Numbered from the stretch's first letter, positions 8,837-18,259 are shown. The stretch: DNA of 64,000 nt from an uncultured Actinomycetes bacterium (GCA_903884065.1 CAISDL010000058.1:1-64000), one strand, 5' to 3'. Program-made: numbers and translations. Notes: a model not told the origin generated them from the sequence alone.

Positions 8837-9687
8837 ACCGCCATCCGCACCACCGCCGCGGTGCGCAACAGACCCGGGAACGCCTCGGGCGTCGAGCGAG
8901 GGTGCAACGCGTGCACCCCGAGCCGGAAGATCAACGCGCGCAACAGCATCTGCGGCCACTCCGGCAGGATGTCCCACCGTTCGATGAGCCCGTCGTCCGC
9001 CTCGCCCCAGGACAGCGCGTCGACGACGGCCACCCCGGCCGCCCAGGGCGCCGGCCGCCAGTAGGGGGTGATGTCGGTGATGCCGGGGGCAGCGGAACCG
9101 GTGAACAGCACCGTGCCGTACAGATCGCCGTGCACCAGTTGACTGGGACTCTTGGTCGACCGGCGCAGGCCGGCCAACTGGGCGATGAGTTCGAGCGACT
9201 GCGCACGGTCCCCGCTGTCCGGAATCGTCGGCGCGCCGGGCGGGAGAGCGTGCAACGGCCGGTCCTCCCAGGCCGCGCGGTCGGCGACGGTGAACACGTC
9301 GACCTCGGTCCACGGCGGCACCGGGCCCTGGGTGAGAAAGCGGGGCCGTTCCATCTCGGCGGTGGCCTCGTGCAGACGGATCCCCGCCGAGACCACCTCG
9401 TCGTAGCGCGGCTCGGGGTAGCCGGACACGAAAGTATCGGCGCGCCAACCTGATACGACGTAGCGGCCGTCGGTCGAGCGCACCGGCCGGGCCAACCTGA
9501 GCCCGTCGACGAAAAGCCCCTCGCGCACCTTGGCCGACCAGGCGGCCCGGGGATGGTCGGCGATGAGCGACAGGACGATCTCGCCGCAGCGCCAGCCGCC
9601 CTCCCAGGTTCCGCTCAGCGGCTCCGGATCACCGCTCTTGACGCCGAACGCGGCCAGCACATGGCCCGGCGGGCGGTCGTCAATCAC
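8833..9687 (-). CDS. TIGR02569 kinase-like family protein
   Basis: 284 residues, actinobacterial family related to aminoglycoside phosphotransferase and protein-kinase folds (Rv3205c equivalent). The block LVHGDLYGTVLF near residue 183 resembles the catalytic loop HGDLxxxN, but the Asn position is altered and the usual DFG is replaced by ITDITPYW, so activity is doubtful. Last gene of a likely operon behind the DUF3152 gene and moeZ (36-base gap from moeZ). Its stop overlaps the convergent ATL gene by 4 bases. Function unknown. Confidence 0.8.
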   Translation of the reverse strand: MIDDRPPGHVLAAFGVKSGDPEPLSGTWEGGWRCGEIVLSLIADHPRAAWSAKVREGLFVDGLRLARPVRSTDGRYVVSGWRADTFVSGYPEPRYDEVVSAGIRLHEATAEMERPRFLTQGPVPPWTEVDVFTVADRAAWEDRPLHALPPGAPTIPDSGDRAQSLELIAQLAGLRRSTKSPSQLVHGDLYGTVLFTGSAAPGITDITPYWRPAPWAAGVAVVDALSWGEADDGLIERWDILPEWPQMLLRALIFRLGVHALHPRSTPEAFPGLLRTAAVVRMAV

Positions 9688-9723
9688 ACCGTCAGGGTAA
9701 GGCGTGGTGGGAACAAAGAGCCG

Positions 9724-10890
9724 TCAGTAGCTGGCCATGTCGGGATCGAATTGCCGAGCCCAGGCCACGATGCCGCCCTCGAGGTGCCGCGCGGTGGTGA
9801 AGCCCGCCTTCTGGACGGCGGCCAGCGCGTCGGCGGAGCGCAGGCCGGTCTTGCAGTACAGCACCGGGGGGCGGTCGGTGGGCAGCAGCGCCAGCCCCGC
9901 CCCGGACTCCAGCGCGGACTTCGGGATGTGCAGGGCCCCGTCGATGTGGTTGATGTCCCATTCCACGGGATCGCGCACGTCGATGAGGGCAACGGTGCCC
10001 GAAGCCAGCAGTTCCCGCAGTTCGGACGGGGTGATGCCCGGCTCAGCCGTCGGCGCCGTGCCGCAGAGGGCGTCGTAGTCGACCAGTGCGGTGATCGGCG
10101 GGCTGGCCGGATCCTTGCGGACGGCGATGGTCCGGTACGTCATCGCCAGGGCGTCGTAGATCAGCAGCCGGCCCAGCAGCGGCTCCCCGATACCGGTGAT
10201 GAGCTTGATGGCCTCGGTCCCCATCACCGCGGCGATCGAGGCACACAGGACGCCGAGCACTCCGCCCTCGGCGCAGGACGGCACCAGACCCGGCGGAGGC
10301 GGCTCCGGATAGAGGTCGCGGTAGTTCAGCCCGCGCTTGCCCCCGTCGGGTCCGTCGGGGGCGTCGTCCCAGAACACGGCCACCTGACCTTCGAACCGGA
10401 AGATGGAGCCCCACACGTAGGGCTTGCGCGCCAGCACCGCGGCGTCGTTGACCAGGTAGCGGGTGGCGAAGTTGTCGGTGCCGTCGAGGATCAGGTCGTA
10501 CTGGGCGAACAGGTCGACGGCGTTGTCAGGCTCCAGCCGGAACTCGTGCAGGCGGACGGAGACCAGCGGATTGAGTTCGGCGATCGCGTCGCGCGCGCTC
10601 TGCGCCTTCGGCCGGCCGACGTCGGACTGACCGTGGATGATCTGACGCTGCAGGTTGGATTCCTCGACGACGTCGAAGTCGACGATGCCCAGGGTGCCCA
10701 CGCCGGCGGCGGCCAGGTACAGCAGGGTCGGCGAGCCCAGTCCGCCGGCCCCCACGACCAGGACCCGGGCGTTCTTGAGGCGTTTCTGGCCGTCCGGCCC
10801 GAAGTCGGGCAACAGCAGGTGACGGCTGTAGCGGTCGACCTCCGCGGGGGTCAGCTCCCCGGCCGGGGTGACCAGCGGCGGCAGGGGCAT
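9724..10890 (-). CDS. moeZ: MoeZ, adenylyltransferase/sulfurtransferase
   Basis: 388 residues. The N-terminal E1-like domain has the nucleotide loop VGAGGLGSPTLLYLAAAGVG near residues 46-65 and NLQRQIIH. The C-terminal rhodanese domain (about residue 290 on) has LYCKTGLRS, whose Cys carries the persulfide. In mycobacteria this enzyme adenylates and thiocarboxylates sulfur carrier proteins such as CysO and MoaD, feeding cysteine and molybdopterin synthesis. Equivalent to Rv3206c (moeB1/moeZ). Starts 26 bases after the DUF3152 gene on the same strand. Full length, with all catalytic landmarks present. Confidence 0.92.
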   Translation of the reverse strand: MPLPPLVTPAGELTPAEVDRYSRHLLLPDFGPDGQKRLKNARVLVVGAGGLGSPTLLYLAAAGVGTLGIVDFDVVEESNLQRQIIHGQSDVGRPKAQSARDAIAELNPLVSVRLHEFRLEPDNAVDLFAQYDLILDGTDNFATRYLVNDAAVLARKPYVWGSIFRFEGQVAVFWDDAPDGPDGGKRGLNYRDLYPEPPPPGLVPSCAEGGVLGVLCASIAAVMGTEAIKLITGIGEPLLGRLLIYDALAMTYRTIAVRKDPASPPITALVDYDALCGTAPTAEPGITPSELRELLASGTVALIDVRDPVEWDINHIDGALHIPKSALESGAGLALLPTDRPPVLYCKTGLRSADALAAVQKAGFTTARHLEGGIVAWARQFDPDMASY

Positions 10891-10916
10891 CGGTTCATTG
10901 TCGCCGACTCAGGCGA

Positions 10917-11942
10917 TCAGGCGATCGGATACGGCCAGGCGTTGAAGCGGCAGGTCTTGTTGTCCGGCTGGACCGACCCCGGATCGAAGCGCGAGGCGTC
11001 GTTGTCCGACGTCGAGAAGGTCTGCTGCATCATGATCGGCGCCAGCGCCCCGTTGCGATCGCAGGGCTCGTGGCTGGTGTAGCCGATGGCATGGCCCACC
11101 TCGTGGTTGATCACGTACTGCCGGTAGGAGCCGATATCACCCTGGAAGGGCATCGCCCCGCGCACCCAGCGCGCCAGGTTGATGAACACCCGCGGCTCGG
11201 CGTCGGGGCCGTAAATCGGGTTGTAGCAGGATGATTCGAGCTGGATTTCGTAGCCGCAGCCTTCGCGGACGGTCGCCGGAGAGGTCAGCGAGACCCGGAA
11301 GTCGGGCTTGGCGTCGGGGGCGTCGACGCGCTGGAACGCGAACTGCGGGTTGTGCGTCCAACTCTTGGGGTTGCCCAGCGTCTCGGTCACCATCCGGGCG
11401 AAGCCCTCGTCACCGCCGAACGACGACATGTCGATGCCGTCCTCGATCTCCACGGTGTAGGTGAAGGTCTTGGCCGTGCCCTCGCCCACCTTGGGCGTGG
11501 TGCCCGGGACGATGCGCCAGGTCTTGGCGCCCGCCTCGGTGAACGGCCCGCCCCCGGGCAGCTGCCCGGTGGGCAGGCTGGCGTCGAACTCGGTGAGCCC
11601 GCGCGGCGGGGCACCGACGATCGTGGTGCCCGCCGAACCGATGGTCGGCGGCCCGCTGACGACCTCCTCGGCGACGGGAACCGTCGTGCCGGTCAAGGTC
11701 TGATAGAGCACGACTCCGGTGAGTGCCACCAGCACCGGAAGCGCATAGGCACGCCAGCCGTACGTCGACAGAAACCGCCCCAACCAGCTCTGCTTGCGTG
11801 CTTGGCGATGATCGTCGCGGTTGGACCTGGGGCGGCCGGAATCCTCGGCAAGCGGGTCGCGAAGGGCGCGCAGCGGCTGGTTCCACTCGCTGTGCAGCAC
11901 CGGTGCGCGAGCACCCCCGCGGGGCTCCGGCTCATTGGTCAC
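10917..11942 (-). CDS. DUF3152 membrane-anchored predicted zinc metalloprotease
   Basis: About 341 residues from GTG at 11942; the frame continues upstream to 12185, but that extension would run into the divergent tetR gene and is rich in non-coding-like residues. An N-terminal charged tail is followed by one membrane segment near residues 60-80 (ALPVLVALTGVVLY), so the DUF3152 domain lies outside the cytoplasm. The zinc site HEVGHAIGYTSH near residue 285 matches the HExxHxxGxxH pattern of matrixin-type proteases. Cysteines in YEIQLESSCYNP and HEPCDR could form disulfides. First gene of the operon with moeZ; Rv3207c equivalent. Substrate unknown. Confidence 0.85.
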   Translation of the reverse strand: MTNEPEPRGGARAPVLHSEWNQPLRALRDPLAEDSGRPRSNRDDHRQARKQSWLGRFLSTYGWRAYALPVLVALTGVVLYQTLTGTTVPVAEEVVSGPPTIGSAGTTIVGAPPRGLTEFDASLPTGQLPGGGPFTEAGAKTWRIVPGTTPKVGEGTAKTFTYTVEIEDGIDMSSFGGDEGFARMVTETLGNPKSWTHNPQFAFQRVDAPDAKPDFRVSLTSPATVREGCGYEIQLESSCYNPIYGPDAEPRVFINLARWVRGAMPFQGDIGSYRQYVINHEVGHAIGYTSHEPCDRNGALAPIMMQQTFSTSDNDASRFDPGSVQPDNKTCRFNAWPYPIA

Positions 11943-12056
11943 CGAACCAGGATGGCATAGCGCGTCGTCCCGAGAGCCCGGGGCACGCGCGTGTCGACGC
12001 CCGTCGCACGGGCACGGACCGGCCACCGGGTACGGGTAGTACTGTCGGGAGAACCG

Positions 12057-12071
12057 GCTGGTGAGTCCAGC
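12057..12071. promoter_or_regulatory. Inverted repeat upstream of tetR, possible operator
   Basis: GCTGG and CCAGC flank a 5-base spacer, 26 bases before the tetR start and between two divergent genes. TetR-family genes often control their own divergent promoter through such sites. The arms are short, so chance cannot be excluded. Confidence 0.25.
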
Positions 12072-12078
12072 GGCATGA

Positions 12079-12732
<654 letters not shown>

Positions 12733-12746
12733 GAATCCGGGGGTTT

Positions 12747-12980
12747 CTACGAGGACGCGGCGACGCCGAAACCGACCCGGCGGGTGTCGGCGGCGCCGAT
12801 CTGGACGTAGCTGATCTTCGAGGTCTGCACCAGAAAGCGCTGGCCTTTGTCGTCGGTCAGGCTCAGCACCGCGCTATCGGCCAGTGCCGCCTTGATCTCG
12901 TGCTCAACCACCTCCGGCGAATCGGAGCTGTTGAACACCAGCTCGCGCGGACTGTCCGAGACACCGATCTTGACCTCCAC
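12747..12980 (-). CDS. DUF3107 small conserved protein (TB9.4-like)
   Basis: 77 residues from GTG at 12980, which is preceded by GAGGAAAGG and aligns with the start of M. tuberculosis Rv3208A (TB9.4, begins MEVKIG); an in-frame TTG at 12998 is less likely. Contains VKIGVSDSPRELVF and ADTRRVGFG, hallmarks of DUF3107. Convergent with tetR, 14 bases apart. A TAGCCT hexamer (minus strand, 13016-13011) would give a roughly 24-base leader carrying the ribosome site. Function unknown; small soluble actinobacterial protein. Confidence 0.88.
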   Translation of the reverse strand: MEVKIGVSDSPRELVFNSSDSPEVVEHEIKAALADSAVLSLTDDKGQRFLVQTSKISYVQIGAADTRRVGFGVAASS

Positions 12981-13128
12981 ATCGGCCCCTTTCCTCAAGC
13001 GTTAGGTGTGAGGCTAGTGGACGCCGGTCGGGGCTGATTCGGGCGGGTTTGGCAAACAAGCCATCAAGCTGCGGTAACAGCATGACAACGGGTGCGTGCG
13101 CCGGGTAGGTGGGCGCCTGCCGCCTTCC

Positions 13129-13134
13129 TAACCT
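13129..13134 (+). promoter_or_regulatory. -10 hexamer for leaderless mmpS-like gene
   Basis: TAACCT, matching the mycobacterial TANNNT -10, ends 6 bases before the ATG at 13141. Initiation would fall on or next to the start codon, giving a leaderless mRNA. Confidence 0.45.
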
Positions 13135-13140
13135 GGCCTG

Positions 13141-13662
13141 ATGATCGAGGACAGACGCGCCCGTCTCGCGGGGCTGGCGATGGCGGTACTGGGCGTGACG
13201 GCCGCCGCCGCGGCCGCAATGACCGTTCTCGGCATCGAGGGCCCGGCCACCGAGATCAGTGGCACCCCGCGCACGGTGGTGGCGACCGTCGGCTCCGGCA
13301 CCCCGCAGGCCGTGCCCCAGGCGGTCACCGTCACGGGCGCACCCGCCGAGGTTCCGGTCCGCATCGAGTCGAGGTCCGCGGCCCAGCCGCAGCTGGATCT
13401 GCGCCAGATCGTCTACACGATCACCGGAAACCAACGGCCTAACGACCCGGTGACCGTGGTCTACGCCGACGAGACCGGCACGCTGCGCACCGTCGAGAAC
13501 GTCACCCTGCCCTGGACGATGACCGTCGTCCCCGACCTGCCGGTGAACTACGTGACGGCCAACAGCCGCGGCAGCCAGCTGAACTGCTGGATCACCGACG
13601 CCAGCGGCAAGACCGCGGTGTCGCAGACCGACTACGGCACCAGCACCACCTGCAACCGCTGA
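13141..13662 (+). CDS. MmpS-type membrane accessory domain protein
   Basis: 173 residues. One N-terminal membrane segment (about residues 10-30, LAGLAMAVLGVTAAAAAAMTV) is followed by a Pro/Val-rich linker and a C-terminal beta domain resembling MmpS: IVYTITGN, DPVTVVYADE and LPWTMTV, with Cys near the C-terminus (NCWITDA, TTCNR) likely to pair outside the membrane. No MmpL partner is adjacent. Equivalent to Rv3209 in order. Probable extracytoplasmic structural or transport accessory role; unproved. Confidence 0.75.
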   Translation: MIEDRRARLAGLAMAVLGVTAAAAAAMTVLGIEGPATEISGTPRTVVATVGSGTPQAVPQAVTVTGAPAEVPVRIESRSAAQPQLDLRQIVYTITGNQRPNDPVTVVYADETGTLRTVENVTLPWTMTVVPDLPVNYVTANSRGSQLNCWITDASGKTAVSQTDYGTSTTCNR

Positions 13663-13682
13663 GCCCGATTGCGGCGCCTGAA

Positions 13683-14357
13683 TCAGGCCAGCCGCAGCTG
13701 GCGCATCCGCTCGTCGTGCGTGCGCTGCACCCGGTCGAACAGATCGGTCACCTGACCCAGGCCCCCGCTGGCCAGCACCAGATCCACCAACTCGTCGTGG
13801 TCGGCCAGCACGTACTGCGCCTGGGTGATGGCCTCACCGAGCAGCCGGCGCGACCACAGCGCCAACCGGCTGCGCTGGCGTCCGCTGGCGGTCACCGCCG
13901 TGACCACCTCGGCCACCACGAACTGTGAGTGCACCGTCTCGGCGAGAACCGAACGGACCACGTCGGCCACCTCGGTGGGCAGCGACCCGGCGATCGCGAG
14001 ATACAGATCGGCGGCCATCGCGTCGCCGACGTAGGTCTTGACCAGTGCCTCCAGCCAGGTGCTGGGCGTGGTCAGCCGGTGGTACTGCTCGAGCGCGGGC
14101 GCGTAGCGGGTGATGGCGGGCAGCACGTCGACCCCGCGGCCCTCCAGGGTGGAGCGCAGCAGTTCGTAGTGCGCCATCTCCGCGGCCGCCATCCGGGCCA
14201 TGTTGATCCGGCCACGAAGATCCGGCGCCATCCGCGCTTCCTCGGTGAGCCGGTAGAACGCCGCCACCTCGCCGTAGGCCAGCAACGTGAACAACTCGTT
14301 GATGCCCGGGTGGTCGGCCGGAACCGTCGACGACGAAATCCCGTGCGGCGCTTCCAT
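13683..14357 (-). CDS. Ferritin-like fold protein
   Basis: About 224 residues, mostly helical. Metal-ligand-like positions of a ferritin-type four-helix bundle are seen as AYGEVAAFYRLTEEAR, AAAEMAHYELL and LAETVHSQFVVAEVV (E, ExxH, E-x-H patterns). The likely start is ATG 14357, with GTG 14366 as alternative; the frame continues upstream to 14468 without a plausible start. Rv3210c equivalent, divergent from rhlE. Could be a di-iron oxygenase or a non-catalytic ferritin-like protein; the sequence alone does not decide. Confidence 0.75.
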   Translation of the reverse strand: MEAPHGISSSTVPADHPGINELFTLLAYGEVAAFYRLTEEARMAPDLRGRINMARMAAAEMAHYELLRSTLEGRGVDVLPAITRYAPALEQYHRLTTPSTWLEALVKTYVGDAMAADLYLAIAGSLPTEVADVVRSVLAETVHSQFVVAEVVTAVTASGRQRSRLALWSRRLLGEAITQAQYVLADHDELVDLVLASGGLGQVTDLFDRVQRTHDERMRQLRLA

Positions 14358-14404
14358 GAGGGTCACTGTAGTCGGCGAGGATCCGGAAAATGGGGCCGAA
14401 CAGG

Positions 14405-14472
14405 TACCATGGACCTCGGTAATGTGCGTGCACGCAGTGGGCCCGCCTCCTCGGCGCGAGGCCCGCATTTTT
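14405..14472 (+). promoter_or_regulatory. rhlE promoter hexamer and terminator-like leader hairpin
   Basis: TACCAT at 14405-14410 is a plausible -10 and would give a 5' leader of about 125 bases. Within it, GGGCC-CGCC (14439-14447) pairs with GGCG and GGCCC (14453-14464, 3-base bulge), followed by GCATTTTT ending at 14472. Stem plus T-run looks like an intrinsic terminator placed 70 bases before the start codon, so a leader attenuator is possible. An RNA helicase that senses its own leader structure would be a sensible partner, but that is inference. Confidence 0.35.
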
Positions 14473-14541
14473 CGAAGTCACCAACTCGTGCGCGCGTGAA
14501 AGCAAGTACGAGGAACGACTAACGGAAGACAACCACCCCAC

Positions 14542-16056
14542 ATGACCCATCTCCATACCCATGAACCCATCAGCTTCGCCGCACTCGGCGTCCGCGACGA
14601 AATCGTCCGCGCCCTGGCCGAACAGGGCATCGAGAACGCCTTCGCCATCCAGGAACTGACCCTGCCGCTGGCGATGGCCGGCGACGACCTCATCGGCCAG
14701 GCCCGCACCGGCATGGGCAAGACCTTCGCCTTCGGCGTGCCACTGCTGCACCGCATCACCGGCGACACCACCCGCCCGCTGACCGGCGCCCCGCGCGCCC
14801 TGATCGTGGTGCCGACCCGCGAGTTGTGCATTCAGGTCTACGAGGACCTCAAGCACGCCGCGAAATACCTCAAGGCCGGCGAGAACGGGGAGCGGCCGCT
14901 GAGCGTCGTCTCCATCTACGGCGGGCGCCCCTACGAGCCGCAGATCGAGTCCCTGCAGAAGGGCGCCGACGTCGTGGTCGGCACCCCGGGCCGGCTGCTG
15001 GACCTGGCCCAGCAGGGTCATCTCCAGATCGGCGGGCTGTCGGTGCTGGTGCTCGACGAGGCCGACGAGATGCTCGACCTCGGCTTCCTGCCCGATATCG
15101 AACGCATCCTGAGCCGCATCCCCGACGATCGCCAGTCGATGCTGTTCTCGGCGACCATGCCGGGCCCGATCATCACGCTGGCCCGAACCTTCATGAACCA
15201 GCCGACCCACATCCGCGCCGAAGGCGTGCAGGGGTCGGCCACCCACGACTCCACCGAGCAGTTCGCCTACCGCGCCCACGCGCTGGACAAGGTCGAGATG
15301 GTCGCCCGCATCCTGCAGGCCGAAGGCCGCGGAGCGACGATGATCTTCACCCGCACCAAGCGCACCGCCCAGAAGGTGGCCGACGAACTCGCCGAGCGCG
15401 GCTTCAAGGTCGGCGCGGTGCACGGCGACCTGGGGCAGATCGCCCGCGAGAAGGCACTCAAGTCATTTCGCACCGGCGAGGTCGACGTGCTGGTGGCCAC
15501 CGACGTGGCCGCCCGCGGCATCGACATCGACGACATCACCCACGTCATCAACTACCAGATCCCCGAGGACGAGCAGGCCTACGTCCACCGGATCGGCCGC
15601 ACCGGCCGCGCCGGCAAGACCGGTATCGCGATCACCCTGGTCGACTGGGACGAACTGGAGCGCTGGTCGATGATCAACACCGCGCTCAAACTCGACCGGG
15701 CCGATCCGCAGGAGACCTACTCCAACTCCCCGCACTTCTACGAGGAGCTGGGCATCCCGGCCGGGGCCGGCGGCTCCGTCGGCGCGGCGACCCGCAAGCG
15801 GCCACCGGCGGACCCCAAGGGCTCCAGCCGGGTCAGCTCGACGGACTCCAAGACCGACCGCCCCGCCCGCAGTCGCTCGCGCCAGCGGACCCGCGGTGCC
15901 GGCCAGAACGGCAGCGGCCACATCGAAAGTTCTTCGGGCGCAGGAACTTCCGCCACTTCGGAATCGTCACCGGCGACCGGCGAAGGCGGCTCCACCGGCC
16001 GGCGGCGACGTCGTCGCGGTCCGCGCAAGGCCGCAGAGGCCACTCCCCTCACCTGA
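14542..16056 (+). CDS. rhlE: DEAD-box RNA helicase RhlE
   Basis: 504 residues. Q motif FAIQELTLP, motif I ARTGMGKT, Ia PTREL, II DEADEM, III SATMP, IV-V region with VATDVAARGIDID, VI HRIGRTGRAG: a complete helicase core over residues 10-370. The tail is Arg/Ser-rich and disordered, typical of RNA-binding extensions of actinobacterial homologues. Motif I reads GMGKT rather than GSGKT, tolerated in this family. Role: ATP-dependent RNA unwinding in RNA decay, ribosome assembly and cold adaptation. Equivalent to Rv3211; followed by the next gene after only 4 bases. Confidence 0.95.
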   Translation: MTHLHTHEPISFAALGVRDEIVRALAEQGIENAFAIQELTLPLAMAGDDLIGQARTGMGKTFAFGVPLLHRITGDTTRPLTGAPRALIVVPTRELCIQVYEDLKHAAKYLKAGENGERPLSVVSIYGGRPYEPQIESLQKGADVVVGTPGRLLDLAQQGHLQIGGLSVLVLDEADEMLDLGFLPDIERILSRIPDDRQSMLFSATMPGPIITLARTFMNQPTHIRAEGVQGSATHDSTEQFAYRAHALDKVEMVARILQAEGRGATMIFTRTKRTAQKVADELAERGFKVGAVHGDLGQIAREKALKSFRTGEVDVLVATDVAARGIDIDDITHVINYQIPEDEQAYVHRIGRTGRAGKTGIAITLVDWDELERWSMINTALKLDRADPQETYSNSPHFYEELGIPAGAGGSVGAATRKRPPADPKGSSRVSSTDSKTDRPARSRSRQRTRGAGQNGSGHIESSSGAGTSATSESSPATGEGGSTGRRRRRRGPRKAAEATPLT

Positions 16057-16060
16057 TTCG

Positions 16061-17284
16061 ATGATCCGACCGGAACGCCGCACCAAGGGTGACCTACTGG
16101 CCGCGGTGGCGATAGCCGCCGCGGTGGTCCTGCTCGTCGCCGGGGTCTGGTGGCGCAGCTCGGCCCGCGCGACGGACTACCACCCGGGCTCCGGGTCCGC
16201 CCCGACCACCTCTGCGGCGGTTGCGGTTCCGCCCGGTCTGCAGCAGCGTTGGACCGCAGCCAGCGGTCGCACCCTGGCCCCGGTGGCGCTGGGCACCACC
16301 GTGGTCACCGGCCAGGGTCGCACGATGGCCGGCCTGGATTCCGAAACCGGACAGCAGCGCTGGAGCTACGCCCGCGACCGGGACCTGTGCGGGGTGTCCT
16401 ACGTGTACGACCTCGCCGTCGCCGTCTATCCCGACGTGCGCGGCTGCGGCCAGGTCAGCGGCATCAGAGCGGCCACCGGGAAGCGCGGGCCCACCCGGAC
16501 CAGTTACGCCGACAACGTGGTGGTGGTGACCTCAGACGGCGGCGCGGTGCTGTCCGCGGGGGCCACCCGGCTGGAACTGTGGCGCTCCGACCTGGTGCGG
16601 ATGCTGTCCTACGGCGAGCTCGACGCCCCGGTGAAGCCGGTCAACACCAAACTCGGCACCGGCTGCACCCTGATGTCCGCGGCCGGCAGCGAGAGCGCCG
16701 TCGGGGTGCTCGAGGCGTGCAACAACGAGAAGGACCTTCGGCTGACGCTGCTCAAGCCCGGCAAGGAAGAGGACGAGCCGAACACCAAGCACGTCGCACT
16801 GCCCGGCGTGGCCATCGACGCCGAAGCCCGGGTGCTGGCCGTCAAGGGGACCACGACCGCGGTCTACCTGCCGGTGCCGCGCCCGCAGGTCGTCGTGTAC
16901 GACGAGACCGGCACCAAGGTGTCCGAGACTCCGGTGGCCGCTCCGCCCGTGCTTACCGGACCGGTCCCGGCCGTCACCCACGCCGGCGACGTCATCACCT
17001 GGTGGACCGGCAGCGCCGTCATGGTGTTCGACAACACGCTGGCCTACCGCTTCACCATCACCGGCGACGGCCCGCTGGCCCCGGTGGGCCCGGCCACCAT
17101 GATGGCCGGCCGGCTGCTGGTCCCGGTGGCCGACGGCTTGGCCGTGCACAACCCGAGCGACGGTGCACGGGACCGGGTCATCGCAGTGGCCCACCCGCCC
17201 GGAACCGGCGCGGTGCTGCCCGCCATCATCGGGCAGATGGTGATCGAGCAGCGCGACGGCGTTGTGGCCGCCTACGGGCCCTAG
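16061..17284 (+). CDS. Membrane-anchored PQQ-like beta-propeller protein
   Basis: 407 residues from ATG at 16061. A single N-terminal membrane helix at about residues 11-29 (LLAAVAIAAAVVLLVAGVWW) is followed by an extracytoplasmic repeat domain with PQQ/WD-type blades, for instance TMAGLDSETGQQRWSY and VMVFDNTLAYRF. Cys residues in DLCGVSYVYD and VRGCGQV could form a disulfide. Starts 4 bases after rhlE, so co-transcribed. Equivalent to Rv3212. Likely scaffold or sensor; no enzymatic residues recognised. Confidence 0.8.
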   Translation: MIRPERRTKGDLLAAVAIAAAVVLLVAGVWWRSSARATDYHPGSGSAPTTSAAVAVPPGLQQRWTAASGRTLAPVALGTTVVTGQGRTMAGLDSETGQQRWSYARDRDLCGVSYVYDLAVAVYPDVRGCGQVSGIRAATGKRGPTRTSYADNVVVVTSDGGAVLSAGATRLELWRSDLVRMLSYGELDAPVKPVNTKLGTGCTLMSAAGSESAVGVLEACNNEKDLRLTLLKPGKEEDEPNTKHVALPGVAIDAEARVLAVKGTTTAVYLPVPRPQVVVYDETGTKVSETPVAAPPVLTGPVPAVTHAGDVITWWTGSAVMVFDNTLAYRFTITGDGPLAPVGPATMMAGRLLVPVADGLAVHNPSDGARDRVIAVAHPPGTGAVLPAIIGQMVIEQRDGVVAAYGP

Positions 17285-17300
17285 TTTCTCACTGAGTGCG

Positions 17301-18230
17301 TCAGACGTCCGGGCTGAACGTCGGCAGCGGCGTGCCGGATTTCCAATGCTTGAGCAGAGCCTTGGCCAGGTCCCGATAGGCCAACGCGCCCTTGTTCTTC
17401 CTGCCGGACAACACCGACGAACCCGACGCGCTGGCCTCGGCGAAGCGCACCGTCCGCGGGATCGGCGGGCCCAGCACCGGCAGGTCGTAGCGGTCGGCGA
17501 CATCGAACAGGACGTCGCGGCTGTGCGTGGTCCGGGCGTCGTAGAGGGTCGGCAACGCACCCAGCAGCGTCAGCTTCGGGTTGGTGATCTGCTGGACGTC
17601 GGCGACGGTGCGCAGGAACTGACCCACGCCGCGGTGCGCCAGGGTCTCGCACTGCAGCGGCACGATCACCTCATCGGCCGCGGTCAGCCCGTTCAGCGTC
17701 AGCACGCCCAACGACGGCGGGCAGTCGATGATGACGATGTCGAACGGGTCGAGCGTGCCCGATGTCGCCGGCCCGGCGGCTCCGGTGCCCGATGTCGCCG
17801 GCCCGGCGGCTCCGGTGCCCGATGTCGCCGGCCCGGCGGCTCCGGTGCCCGATGTCGCCGGCCCGGCGGCTCCGGTGCCAAGCTTGTCCAGAGCGCGCTT
17901 GAGCGCGTACTCGCGCCCGGCGCGCATCAACAGCATGGCTTCGGCGCCGGCGAGGTCGATGTTGGCCGGCAGCAGGCTCATGCCCTCCGGCGTCCTGACC
18001 ACGGCGGAACTGGGCTCGACCTCGCCGAGCAGTACCTCGTGCACCGAGACCGCCAGCTTGTCCGGGTCGGTCCCCAGCGAGAACGTCAGGCAGCCCTGCG
18101 GGTCGAGGTCCACGAGCAGCACCCGTTTGCCCTCGCTGACGAATGCCGCGCCCAACGAGGCCACCGTGGTCGTCTTGGCCACCCCGCCCTTCTGGTTGGC
18201 CACTGCCAGTACTCGGGTCACGGCGTCCAT
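17301..18230 (-). CDS. ParA/Soj-family ATPase with tandem-repeat insertion
   Basis: 309 residues; M. tuberculosis Rv3213c is about 40 residues shorter. Deviant Walker A KGGVAKTTT near residue 15, switch I DLDPQG near residue 42, Walker B IIDCPPSLG near residue 160. Just before Walker B, four copies of a ten-residue unit (GTGAAGPATS) are inserted in frame by a 30-base minisatellite. Not in a parAB locus, so this is an orphan ParA homologue, probably placing some cellular component rather than the chromosome. Start is ATG 18230 (GTG 18221 possible). Divergent from gpm2 by 29 bases. Confidence 0.88.
   Translation of the reverse strand: MDAVTRVLAVANQKGGVAKTTTVASLGAAFVSEGKRVLLVDLDPQGCLTFSLGTDPDKLAVSVHEVLLGEVEPSSAVVRTPEGMSLLPANIDLAGAEAMLLMRAGREYALKRALDKLGTGAAGPATSGTGAAGPATSGTGAAGPATSGTGAAGPATSGTLDPFDIVIIDCPPSLGVLTLNGLTAADEVIVPLQCETLAHRGVGQFLRTVADVQQITNPKLTLLGALPTLYDARTTHSRDVLFDVADRYDLPVLGPPIPRTVRFAEASASGSSVLSGRKNKGALAYRDLAKALLKHWKSGTPLPTFSPDV
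17755..17880 (+). repeat. 30-base minisatellite, 4.2 copies, inside the parA-like gene
   Basis: Four consecutive 30-base units starting GATGTCGCCGGCCCG occupy 17761-17880; the last differs only in its final base. A partial unit (GTGCCC) precedes them at 17755. Near identity suggests recent slippage expansion, and the unit length of 30 keeps the frame. On the minus strand it encodes Gly/Thr/Ala/Pro/Ser repeats just before Walker B. Confidence 0.97.
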
Positions 18231-18259
18231 CCTGTCAGGTTGGGGCAGAATCGGTGGAC

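Noticed and set aside
16056-16061. Treating 15896-17284 as one long gene overlapping rhlE
   Set aside because: The segment before 16061 is the out-of-frame 3' end of rhlE; the membrane helix follows directly on ATG 16061.
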